From contig CAZKCO010000007.1 in NCBI GenBank assembly GCA_964551335.1, positions 1 through 64,000 of the forward strand: 64,000 nt of DNA. Reading direction: 5' to 3'. Position 1 is the stretch's first letter, and every line of letters starts with the position of its first letter. This DNA comes from Tunicatimonas sp964551335 (GTDB lineage: Bacteria > Bacteroidota > Bacteroidia > Cytophagales > Cyclobacteriaceae). The notes under the pieces were generated by a model, which ran no database searches, was not told where the DNA came from, and saw only the letters and a list, made by a program, of their open reading frames with translations. The position numbers and the translations under genes were made by a program. Shown one piece after another: positions 16,459-23,644 of this stretch.

Positions 16459-17199
16459 TCAGGAAAAGTTGCGGATGTAGACGTCTTCTTTCTCCTTCGG
16501 AATCACCGTTAGTACATTGGCCAGCACTAACCGAACCAAGGTACGAGAGGCTACGCGGCGAGGTAATTTGGCTAGCATGCAAAACTCGCGTAAGGTGATT
16601 TTTTGATGCTTGTCTAAATACTGCATTAATACTTGCTCTTTATCACCATAGGTAAAATGAATATCCCGGTCGTGCCGCTTCTGCTTCAAAATTTGCCATA
16701 CTTCCGTACTAGCCTGTAAACTCTGATCCTGATAGCGTACGTAGGCAGTTCCTTTGCGCTTAGTCCGGTTTTTTTGGGAGCTAGTAGCCGGAGAAAATGA
16801 CTTACCGGAGTTGCTAGTAGAGGAGATATTGTTTTCGGAAAAAGATAGCGCTTCGGTGAGCACCAGATGTGGCTTACGATCACTCTCCTGTATGATATAG
16901 TGTACCACCGCCCGTTTTTGGTTTAGGGGAACTACCTGATAATGATACTCTATTTTGGGGCGGCACCAGCGCCGGATGGCCTGTTCTAACGCAAAAATCT
17001 CTTCCTGAGCAAACTTAATACCTGGAATACTTCCGTCGTCGTCTACTCCAATTAACAGGTGTCCACCACTAGTGTTAGCAAAAGCAACAACCTCCCGCAC
17101 AATTTTGTCGGGATGGTTCACTTTACGCTTAAACTCAATATTCTCTCCCTCTCCCAAATCTACCAGCTTTTGTATTTCCTTTAACACCATCCTTATCAA
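16459..17199 (-). CDS. AlbA_2-domain protein with C-terminal winged helix
   Basis: A 246-residue protein. The N-terminal ~110 residues form the AlbA_2 (Schlafen-like DNA/RNA-binding) domain: GEGENIEFKRKV, REVVAFANTSGGHLLIGVDD and GIKF are the standard blocks. A Ser-rich linker (SSTSNSGKSFSPATSSQKNR) follows, then a C-terminal winged helix (ITLREFCMLAKLPRRVASR, LVLANVLTVIPKE). Such proteins are usually annotated as ATP-binding or transcriptional regulators; a nucleic-acid role is inferred. It is on the same strand as phoH and the AAA+ gene but separated from the latter by a repeat-bearing gap, so co-transcription is uncertain. Confidence 0.88.
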   Translation of the reverse strand: MIRMVLKEIQKLVDLGEGENIEFKRKVNHPDKIVREVVAFANTSGGHLLIGVDDDGSIPGIKFAQEEIFALEQAIRRWCRPKIEYHYQVVPLNQKRAVVHYIIQESDRKPHLVLTEALSFSENNISSTSNSGKSFSPATSSQKNRTKRKGTAYVRYQDQSLQASTEVWQILKQKRHDRDIHFTYGDKEQVLMQYLDKHQKITLREFCMLAKLPRRVASRTLVRLVLANVLTVIPKEKEDVYIRNFS

Positions 17200-17291
17200 T
17201 TAACAATGAGCAAACTACAGTGAACAATGATGACCGGATACATTTATTGCTAATTGTTCATTGCACGGGGGGGGCCGCACACTGTAAATTA
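17200..17291. repeat. Intergenic imperfect palindrome (ATTG/CAAT type)
   Basis: CAATTAACAATGAGCAA on one side and TTGCTAATTGTTCATTGCACGG on the other form an imperfect inverted repeat around a short spacer, followed by a G-run. The right part resembles the repeat at 8417-8519. It sits between two minus-strand genes and may end or weaken transcription entering from upstream. Confidence 0.5.
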
Positions 17292-18800
17292 TTAATCTTC
17301 GTCTTCCTCGTCGTAGTCTGACATGGAGAACATACTACTGAGCAGGTCTTTAAACTGAGTACCGGAGGTAAGCTGCTTCTTGCTTAGCTGACTATATTCG
17401 GCCAAACCATGCAAGGCAAACTCCATCATAAACAGCTTGTCCTGCTCGTTCAGCCCTTTATGATACTCATCAACCAGACTTTCCAGGCCAGGAACACCCA
17501 ACAGTAGTTTTTTGTACTCGCTATTACTCAGGTCATTCAGCAGATCTACTTCGTTGCCTTCGCCAAACCAATTTACAATCTTCCGGTAGGGGTTACGCTC
17601 TTTTTGTTTTCGCTTGTCTTCCGGATTCGGGAAGTAGTTGACAAACTGCGTACGAATGGCCTTCCCCACCAGGTTGTGCGCTACGATACCCGGGCCTTCC
17701 TGCTCTCCTTCATACACTAATTCTACCTTACCGGTAATGGATGGAATCACTCCTACAAAGTCAGAGATCCGAATAATAGTTTTCTTCTCTCCGTTGATCA
17801 GCAATCTCCGTTCGGCCGAGCTGAGTAAATTTTCGTAAGCCGAAATGGTTAAACGGGCCGATACTCCACTTTTTTCGTCTACGTATTCGCTATCGCGGGC
17901 TTCAAACGCAATTTGTTCTACTAAATCTTTAGCTAACTCGGTCAGGGCAATTTTCTCTTGAGGTCCTTTTACATGAGCCTCCTGCTCGGTAATCTTACGA
18001 CCAATATCGATAGAGCGAGGATAGTGGGTAATAATCTGACTATCAATTCGATCTTTTAGCGGAGTAACGATGCTACCCCGGTTAGTGTAGTCTTCTGGAT
18101 TCGCGGTAAATACAAACTGAATATCCAGCGGCAAACGCACCCGAAAACCTCGAATCTGAATGTCTCCTTCCTGTAAAATATTGAACAGCGCCACCTGAAT
18201 ACGGGCCTGTAGGTCGGGTAACTCGTTAATAACAAAAATACCACGGTGTGAACGGGGCACCAGCCCGTAATGAATAACCCGCTCATCAGAGTAGGGCAGT
18301 TTAAGCGAAGCCGCTTTAATAGGATCGGTATCGCCAATTAAATCGGCTACCGAAACATCGGGGGTGGCCAGTTTTTCGGTATAACGTTCGGAGCGATGAA
18401 CCCAGGTGACAGGAGTATGATCGCCATGTTCCTGCACCATGTTCTTACCGTAACGCGACAGTGGTTGCAACGGATCGTCGTTCAGCTCCGAGTCTTTAAT
18501 CACCGGAATGTACTCATTCATTAGTTCTACCATCATCCGGGCCATTTTAGTCTTAGCTTGGCCGCGTAGTCCTAAGAAAATAATGTTATGCATGGATAAG
18601 ATTGCCCGTTCGGTATCCGGAATTACAGATTCTTCGTAACCCCAGATTCCTTCAAAAACGGGTTGTCGATCCTGAAGCCGCTGGATCAGATTATCGCGTA
18701 GTTCCTGTTTAACCGACTTGGGTTGATAGCCACTGGCTTTCAGTTCGCCCAGCGTATGGATATTTATCAGCTTTTCGGCGGGAATATCTTGGTATTTCAT
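17292..18800 (-). CDS. MoxR/ChlI-type AAA+ ATPase
   Basis: A 502-residue AAA+ protein related to magnesium-chelatase subunit I. The P-loop is GLRGQAKT at 77-84, the Walker B region is GIFVINELPDL near 205-215 and FTANPEDYTNRG is the sensor-1 block. The N-terminal segment (LGELKASGYQPKSVKQELRDNL) and the C-terminal ~150 residues are outside the core. The VWA gene next upstream makes the usual MoxR ATPase / VWA pair, in which the ATPase remodels or inserts a metal or cofactor into a client. The client is not evident here. No chlorophyll or cobalamin genes are nearby, so true Mg chelation is unlikely. Gap to the VWA gene is 135 bp. Confidence 0.9.
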   Translation of the reverse strand: MKYQDIPAEKLINIHTLGELKASGYQPKSVKQELRDNLIQRLQDRQPVFEGIWGYEESVIPDTERAILSMHNIIFLGLRGQAKTKMARMMVELMNEYIPVIKDSELNDDPLQPLSRYGKNMVQEHGDHTPVTWVHRSERYTEKLATPDVSVADLIGDTDPIKAASLKLPYSDERVIHYGLVPRSHRGIFVINELPDLQARIQVALFNILQEGDIQIRGFRVRLPLDIQFVFTANPEDYTNRGSIVTPLKDRIDSQIITHYPRSIDIGRKITEQEAHVKGPQEKIALTELAKDLVEQIAFEARDSEYVDEKSGVSARLTISAYENLLSSAERRLLINGEKKTIIRISDFVGVIPSITGKVELVYEGEQEGPGIVAHNLVGKAIRTQFVNYFPNPEDKRKQKERNPYRKIVNWFGEGNEVDLLNDLSNSEYKKLLLGVPGLESLVDEYHKGLNEQDKLFMMEFALHGLAEYSQLSKKQLTSGTQFKDLLSSMFSMSDYDEEDED

Positions 18801-18935
18801 GTAGTGTGAAGAAAAGATTGAATGAAGAATCGTTCAATGATGGCCCCTAATTAAACTCTAAACCTAAAGACGGTGCAGTTATTTAGAAATTGCAAACAGC
18901 CCGGTAAGGAATATAAATAAAATATATTGGGCGAA

Positions 18936-20042
18936 TTATTGTTTGAAGTTTTTGCGCCGGTTGCGCCGATAGTCTTCAAAGATGAGATGACCCAATCCTT
19001 TCAGACTGCTGTAGTAAGCATTTCCGTTATTGACCTGGGTAAATTTCTGGACAAACTGCTTCAGATAGGGGTCGGAGGCAATCATAAAGGTAGTTACCGG
19101 GATACCGAGCCGGCGGCACTGAGCCCCCAGATTAAGGGTTTTATTCAAAATTTTGCTATCCAGCCCAAAGCTGTTTTTGTAATACTTAATGCCCTGTTTC
19201 AGACAGGTAGGCTTGCCGTCGGTAATCATAAATATTTGCTTGTTGGACGTTTTACGGCGTCGCAGGATATCCATTGCTAACTCTAACCCGGCTACAGTAT
19301 TAGTATGGTACGGCCCTACTTGTAAGTAAGGAAGATCCTTAATCTGAATTTGCCAGGCATCGTTACCAAACACAATGATATCCAGCGTATCCTTCCGGTA
19401 CTTGGTAGTAATCAGTTCGGCCAGAGCCATCGCTACTTTCTTAGCTGGGGTAATTCGGTCTTCTCCGTAGAGAATCATTGAGTGCGAGATGTCGATCATC
19501 AGCACGGTAGAGGTCTGCGTTTTGTATTCCGTATCGTTCACCTCCAAATCGCCTTCGGTGAGCGTAAAATCGCCTAAACCGTGGTTGATTTGCGCGTTAC
19601 GGATGGAATCGGTCATGGCGATCTGCTCCAGCGTATCACCAAACTGGTAGTCGCGGCGGTCGGTGCTGGGTTCGTCGCCGAATCCGCTGTAGGGCGTTTT
19701 ATGGTCGCCTTTGCCGGACTTCTTCAGCTTACCGAAGATTTCTTCCAGCGCACTACGACGAATATTCCGCTCAGTTTTAGCGGTAACCTCAAATTTTCCG
19801 GACTGATTTTCTTCGGTAATATAGCCTTTGTCTTTTAGATCCTGGATGAAATCACCCATGCCGTACTCATCGTTCGTAAGCCCGTATTGATTATCCAGGC
19901 TGGTCATCCATTGCAGTGTTTCAGACACATCGCCCGAAGTAATCACCATCAGCTCCATAAAAATCTTAAGTAACTGATCAAAAGTACTTTGTCCTTCTTG
20001 TTGGGGGTCAGGGGTATATTCAGTAAATCGGTAGCCTATCAT
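18936..20042 (-). CDS. VWA-domain protein, partner of the AAA+ ATPase
   Basis: A 368-residue protein without signal peptide. Residues ~176-340 form a von Willebrand A domain: the metal-ion site is Asp184-x-Ser186-x-Ser188 in LMIDISHSM, with a conserved Thr in HTNTVAG and Asp in FMITDGKPT. The N-terminal ~170 residues contain a helical region (FDQLLKIFMELMVITSG) and a charged linker. Magnesium-chelatase-like complexes pair such proteins with a MoxR ATPase, as at 17292. I start at ATG 20042; an in-frame start 49 codons upstream would run through the hairpins at 20121-20203 and adds non-conserved residues. Confidence 0.9.
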   Translation of the reverse strand: MIGYRFTEYTPDPQQEGQSTFDQLLKIFMELMVITSGDVSETLQWMTSLDNQYGLTNDEYGMGDFIQDLKDKGYITEENQSGKFEVTAKTERNIRRSALEEIFGKLKKSGKGDHKTPYSGFGDEPSTDRRDYQFGDTLEQIAMTDSIRNAQINHGLGDFTLTEGDLEVNDTEYKTQTSTVLMIDISHSMILYGEDRITPAKKVAMALAELITTKYRKDTLDIIVFGNDAWQIQIKDLPYLQVGPYHTNTVAGLELAMDILRRRKTSNKQIFMITDGKPTCLKQGIKYYKNSFGLDSKILNKTLNLGAQCRRLGIPVTTFMIASDPYLKQFVQKFTQVNNGNAYYSSLKGLGHLIFEDYRRNRRKNFKQ

Positions 20043-20120
20043 AATATTCAAAAACGTTGTTCGAGAGGGTTTGTTATCAACTAACCGTATCAGTATAGTT
20101 ACAAACCAATCTGCTATAAA

Positions 20121-20157
20121 ACAAAAAAGCGAACGCTTCATTGAAACGCCCGCTTTT
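20121..20157 (-). terminator. Terminator of the mini-protein gene
   Basis: Read on the minus strand, AAAAGCGGGCG (20157-20147) pairs with the CG and CGCTTTT part (20135-20125) across a short loop with an internal mismatch, and a T-run follows (A-run 20123-20128 on the plus strand). It lies about 75 bp after the stop of the gene at 20233. Confidence 0.65.
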
Positions 20158-20181
20158 GCTGCAAAGTTCGCCGGATGATTT

Positions 20182-20203
20182 AACCTCATTAGCGAGGTTT
20201 TTT
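20182..20203 (+). terminator. Plus-strand hairpin with T-run, no plus-strand gene upstream
   Basis: AACCTC (20182-20187) pairs with GAGGTT (20194-20199) and is followed by TTTT, so the plus strand has a terminator shape. No plus-strand gene is found within several kilobases upstream. It may end an antisense transcript or be a leader hairpin of the minus-strand genes. Confidence 0.5.
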
Positions 20204-20232
20204 CCGGCCGGATTTACACGGTGGATTGATCG

Positions 20233-20400
20233 TTAGTTGTGGTTATGCTGTTTTTTAGATACATCTGAATTAGCATTCACGTAGATGTATTGTTTGTTTG
20301 CTTGGCGATTAGCAAAAGCGAACCGAGCTAATGCTACTCCGAAATAAGCTACCGAGACGGTCTCCAAGGCGATAAAGAAGTACAGAAGAATGGTATTCAT
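20233..20400 (-). CDS. 55-residue membrane mini-protein
   Basis: An ATG-initiated frame of 55 codons on the minus strand. It opens with a hydrophobic stretch (ILLYFFIALETVSVAYFGVA, 4-23) that would form one membrane helix, then a short basic/polar tail rich in Asn, Lys, Gln and His (SKKQHNHN at the end). A terminator-like hairpin at 20121-20157 follows, and a 23-bp dyad at 20541-20563 lies upstream, which supports a transcribed unit. I know of no named family. Such single-helix peptides are common in Bacteroidota and easily missed. Confidence 0.6.
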   Translation of the reverse strand: MNTILLYFFIALETVSVAYFGVALARFAFANRQANKQYIYVNANSDVSKKQHNHN

Positions 20401-20540
20401 AACAGTTTCGTTTCGTCGAGTGATTCGCTTTTACACTGCGGTAACCGCTATGCCTATTCTATTTCAACTACTGTGCAGCCGAGAGAAAAAATTAAGATAA
20501 TTGGCGATTATCAGGTATAAAATCTTACAAATTTCAATAT

Positions 20541-20563
20541 AAATATCTAATTATCAGATATTT
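20541..20563. promoter_or_regulatory. Perfect 8-bp dyad, possible operator
   Basis: AAATATCT (20541-20548) is perfectly inverted as AGATATTT (20556-20563) with a 7-bp spacer, in the AT-rich region between the mini-protein gene and the retropepsin gene. The form suits a dimeric regulator site for the mini-protein gene; no regulator can be named. Confidence 0.35.
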
Positions 20564-20682
20564 GCGAAAAGGGCATAAAAATTTTTCAGGCGAAAGAGAG
20601 TAGAATTCCAAATTATGAACTTTATCCCGCTCTGGATTACTGACTACATTTTTCCCAAAATTTGATAAGATAAAGAGGGTAC

Positions 20683-21936
20683 CTAAAGAATTCTTTCCAG
20701 GCGGAACTTCTTCTTGAAGATGATTCCATTGCGGTAAATCTTCATCCTCACCCGGCGACCGGGTTTTTTACTCATGATTGTACTAAAAAGACCCAAACTC
20801 AATTCCGGAAATCGTAGTCCGTTCACCGATAGTACCATATCACCTTCCTGAATTCCGGCTCGCTGGGCGGGAGAGTCCTTAATGACTTTGCTCACTAAAA
20901 ATGTCTCAAGCAGTGGCCCTACTGTAATTAGTTCTATGCCGCTCATATTATAGTCAAATGGCCGACGATAGTTCCGGTTCTTGCGTAGATACATCGTTTC
21001 GTTGGCGTAGTCGAATATCACCCGAAAACGTTTAAGGGCAGAACCTCCAATATTACCGTGGTGCCCGGTTCGTTGGCGAACAGTTTGCATAAAAGCGTCT
21101 TCTTCCGGAAAAGAAGATACCACTTCTTCCAGGTCAAAGTCATCAATTTCCAATTTTGAAATCCGGGCCATATAGCCGAATATATCTCCGCTCAGACCTC
21201 TTCCTAAGTAGCCGGAAAGGTTTGGCTCGGGTACGGTAATAGAATTGCTACTGGCCGTATTTAGCATCAGGGCATGGCTAGCACCGGTATCAATCATAAG
21301 TTTAGCCTCCATAGATGTGGAGTCATTTATCCATAAGGTAACTCCGTCTATATAGGGCTTGGTGTCTTCTACTGAAATGGGAATGCGAGTGTAACGCCGT
21401 TTAGGTCGGAAAGAATCCGGCCGGTGCAAGGTAACCTCTTGGTGCAGATAATCAATCTCTACAATAAAGCGGCTAAATATTTCGTACCCCAAAATACCGT
21501 GCACTCTAGTGCCCAAATAACTATCTAGCCGGAGATAATCCTCCTTTAGTACCAGCATGGCATTACCTTCGGCAGCTACTCCCTCGGGTAGTGCGAAAGA
21601 AATACCATTGCTCACGTATGCACTCACTTCTCCTTCGTTTCCGGCACCCATTAGGGTAATCATCCGGTCATTCACCTGAGGTACTCCTTCTACGTAGAGA
21701 CCGTTCGTCAGAATGGCAGTACGCACTCCAGTATCCAAAATAAACTTAAGTTCTTCACCATCGTTTACGCGGACGGGCAGTATAATTAAGTTACTCTGAA
21801 GTTCAAACGGAATGGTAACCCGCTTAGCCCGCTGGTTAGTCATACGAAAACCACGGTGAAACACTTGGGCTACCGAAGATGATGCAAAGAAGAAAATCCC
21901 CAAAAATACACATACAGTACGAACGAAGTTGCTCAT
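20683..21936 (-). CDS. Secreted retropepsin-like aspartyl protease with PDZ domain
   Basis: A 417-residue exported protein; signal peptide ends around AQV at residue 23-25. It has two retropepsin-type repeats, each with an aspartic-protease triad: ILDTG (Asp68) and MIDTG (Asp216). A PDZ domain follows at ~320-415 (SPAQRAGIQEGDMVLSVNG). Having two half-sites in one chain means it could form an active pepsin-like site without dimerising. The start is set by AAGGAGG just upstream of ATG 21936, a strong Shine-Dalgarno rare in this phylum; an in-frame ATG at 21978 lacks one. It probably acts in the periplasm. Substrate unknown. Confidence 0.9.
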   Translation of the reverse strand: MSNFVRTVCVFLGIFFFASSSVAQVFHRGFRMTNQRAKRVTIPFELQSNLIILPVRVNDGEELKFILDTGVRTAILTNGLYVEGVPQVNDRMITLMGAGNEGEVSAYVSNGISFALPEGVAAEGNAMLVLKEDYLRLDSYLGTRVHGILGYEIFSRFIVEIDYLHQEVTLHRPDSFRPKRRYTRIPISVEDTKPYIDGVTLWINDSTSMEAKLMIDTGASHALMLNTASSNSITVPEPNLSGYLGRGLSGDIFGYMARISKLEIDDFDLEEVVSSFPEEDAFMQTVRQRTGHHGNIGGSALKRFRVIFDYANETMYLRKNRNYRRPFDYNMSGIELITVGPLLETFLVSKVIKDSPAQRAGIQEGDMVLSVNGLRFPELSLGLFSTIMSKKPGRRVRMKIYRNGIIFKKKFRLERIL

Positions 21937-22204
21937 ACATCCTCCTTTTACTTCTTGTAAGACAGCAAATCTGACCAATATAACCGGAGAGCGGCGAAAT
22001 TTAGATCGGGTAGGTCAATGTTTTTGCCAGCTGTTTAGAAATATACTAAAATTTAGCTGATTGATCGCCGCATTTATAATGTAATCAGCAACTGCGCTAT
22101 CTGTTTTGCTATAATACTACCAAATGGGCAAGACTTATCATATTACTACTAGTAAAAAACAAAAGAAAAATTTTTTTCATTTCTTTACAGCCTAATTTTT
22201 AGCT

Positions 22205-22786
22205 ATGTCTACCTTCTCGCTCTACTTTAATTTAGGTCTTACCCATATTCTGGATATTCAGGGTTACGACCACATTTTGTTTGTAGTGGCTCTCTGTGCC
22301 CTGTACATGCTGCGCGACTGGCGTAGGGTACTGATTTTAGTAACCGCCTTCACCATTGGTCACTCTATTACCCTGGCTTTAGCCACGCTCGACTTAATCC
22401 AGGTAAACTCTGCACTCATTGAGTTCCTTATTCCGGTTACCATTTTCATTACGGCAATGAGTAATATCTTTAAAGGTCAGCAGAGTTCGCCCGACCGAGT
22501 ACAGCTAAATTACGGCTACGCCCTATTCTTCGGTCTTATTCACGGTATGGGCTTCTCCAATTACCTTCGCAGTTTGCTGGGTCGCGAAGAGAACATTACC
22601 GTACCTTTGCTAGGCTTTAATCTAGGACTGGAATTGGGGCAGATTGTGATTGTAATTACCGTATTAGTGGCAGCTTCTATCTTCATCAACATTCTCAATG
22701 TAGCCCGTCGCGACTGGAAACTGGTTATCTCCTCAGCTGTAGCGGGTATTGCTCTTACGCTGATGATGGATACTAAATTCTGGTAG
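22205..22786 (+). CDS. HupE/UreJ-family membrane protein
   Basis: A 193-residue integral membrane protein with about six helices. Family marks are GLTHILDIQGYDHILFVVAL (11-30), TAFTIGHSITLALA and FGLIHGMGFSNYL, in which the His residues (His14, His23 and those in TIGHS and IHGMGF) could bind metal. HupE/UreJ proteins are linked to nickel uptake, but many members without urease or hydrogenase genes are known and no such genes are present here. A metal transport role is therefore only suggested. It converges with the membrane protein gene at 22830, 43 bp apart. Confidence 0.85.
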   Translation: MSTFSLYFNLGLTHILDIQGYDHILFVVALCALYMLRDWRRVLILVTAFTIGHSITLALATLDLIQVNSALIEFLIPVTIFITAMSNIFKGQQSSPDRVQLNYGYALFFGLIHGMGFSNYLRSLLGREENITVPLLGFNLGLELGQIVIVITVLVAASIFINILNVARRDWKLVISSAVAGIALTLMMDTKFW

Positions 22787-22829
22787 TTATTCCTCCTCGG
22801 CGAACATTTCATTTCTTCTTATTAATCCA

Positions 22830-23360
22830 TCAATTAGCAGAGGCGGTTTCTTCTTCCGCAATAAGGGGATGCTCTTTTTTCCCTAAACCCACAATCAAGA
22901 TAATATTCTTTACGGTGTTTTGTAGCATCAGCACTACCGAGATAAGTCCGCCGCCAATCAGGCAAGAAACACCAAGCACCGAATAGTAGATGGTAGTGTA
23001 CCATGAGCCAGTTACGTTATCTGATTTTATGAAGGGAATATTAAGTATTAAAAAAACAGTCATAGACGAAACGAACAATACCGTATCTAGTAGAGCAATC
23101 TGTTTCACATGATTGTAGTGTTCATCCCGTAGTTTAGAGTTTAGATTCGTACTGATTCCTAACAGGGTAAGTAGTAGTGCCAGAATGGTGGCTGAGGCCA
23201 GAATAACTGTATTACACAGAGCGCGAACATTTGGTAAAGCGGCTTCCATCAGTGCCTGAGCTTCGTAGCCACTTAGGTGACCTAGTAGCCACGCACCAGT
23301 AGCTGCTACCGCCGCAGAAATTGAGCCTCCAATGAGCGCTCGACTTAAATTACTGTCCAT
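22830..23360 (-). CDS. Four-helix membrane protein of unknown function
   Basis: A 176-residue protein with four likely membrane segments: ~8-28 (GSISAAVAATGAWLLGHL), ~50-70 (TVILASATILALLLTLLGIS), ~90-110 (LLDTVLFVSSMTVFLILNI) and ~125-148 (YYSVLGVSCLIGGGLISVVL). Between helices 2 and 3 is a hydrophilic loop with NLNSKLRDEHYNHVKQIAL. I recognise no named family. It has its own promoter region facing the M1 peptidase gene. Confidence 0.75.
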   Translation of the reverse strand: MDSNLSRALIGGSISAAVAATGAWLLGHLSGYEAQALMEAALPNVRALCNTVILASATILALLLTLLGISTNLNSKLRDEHYNHVKQIALLDTVLFVSSMTVFLILNIPFIKSDNVTGSWYTTIYYSVLGVSCLIGGGLISVVLMLQNTVKNIILIVGLGKKEHPLIAEEETASAN

Positions 23361-23644
23361 ATGTTTTATAAAGTTGTTATACGCTCCTTCAAACTAAGCA
23401 GTAATTCCATTGTTTCCTAGATGACTACAGCGGTTATCTACGTCTAATTAATCAAAGAAATAACAATTACTGATTGCTTTCGCTAATATATTGTTACGAA
23501 ATACAACAGATATTCATATTTTTGTTTGCCATTCTAATCAAATGTCAAAATTTATTAGATTATCCACCGACCTGTTTTCTGGCACCGTCTCTATGTAAAC
23601 AATTTTGTATAAATTGCCAGCTTGCATTTAAAACGTTACCTACT

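Noticed and set aside
15010..20042. A possible phage-defence cluster (PhoH, AlbA_2, MoxR-VWA)
   Set aside because: Each gene is of housekeeping type in Bacteroidota, gaps are large and no nuclease, toxin or retron part is present; there is not enough to call a defence system.
20043..20189. N-terminal extension of the VWA protein
   Set aside because: It runs through two hairpin terminators and has no resemblance to the family; ATG 20042 gives the conserved start.
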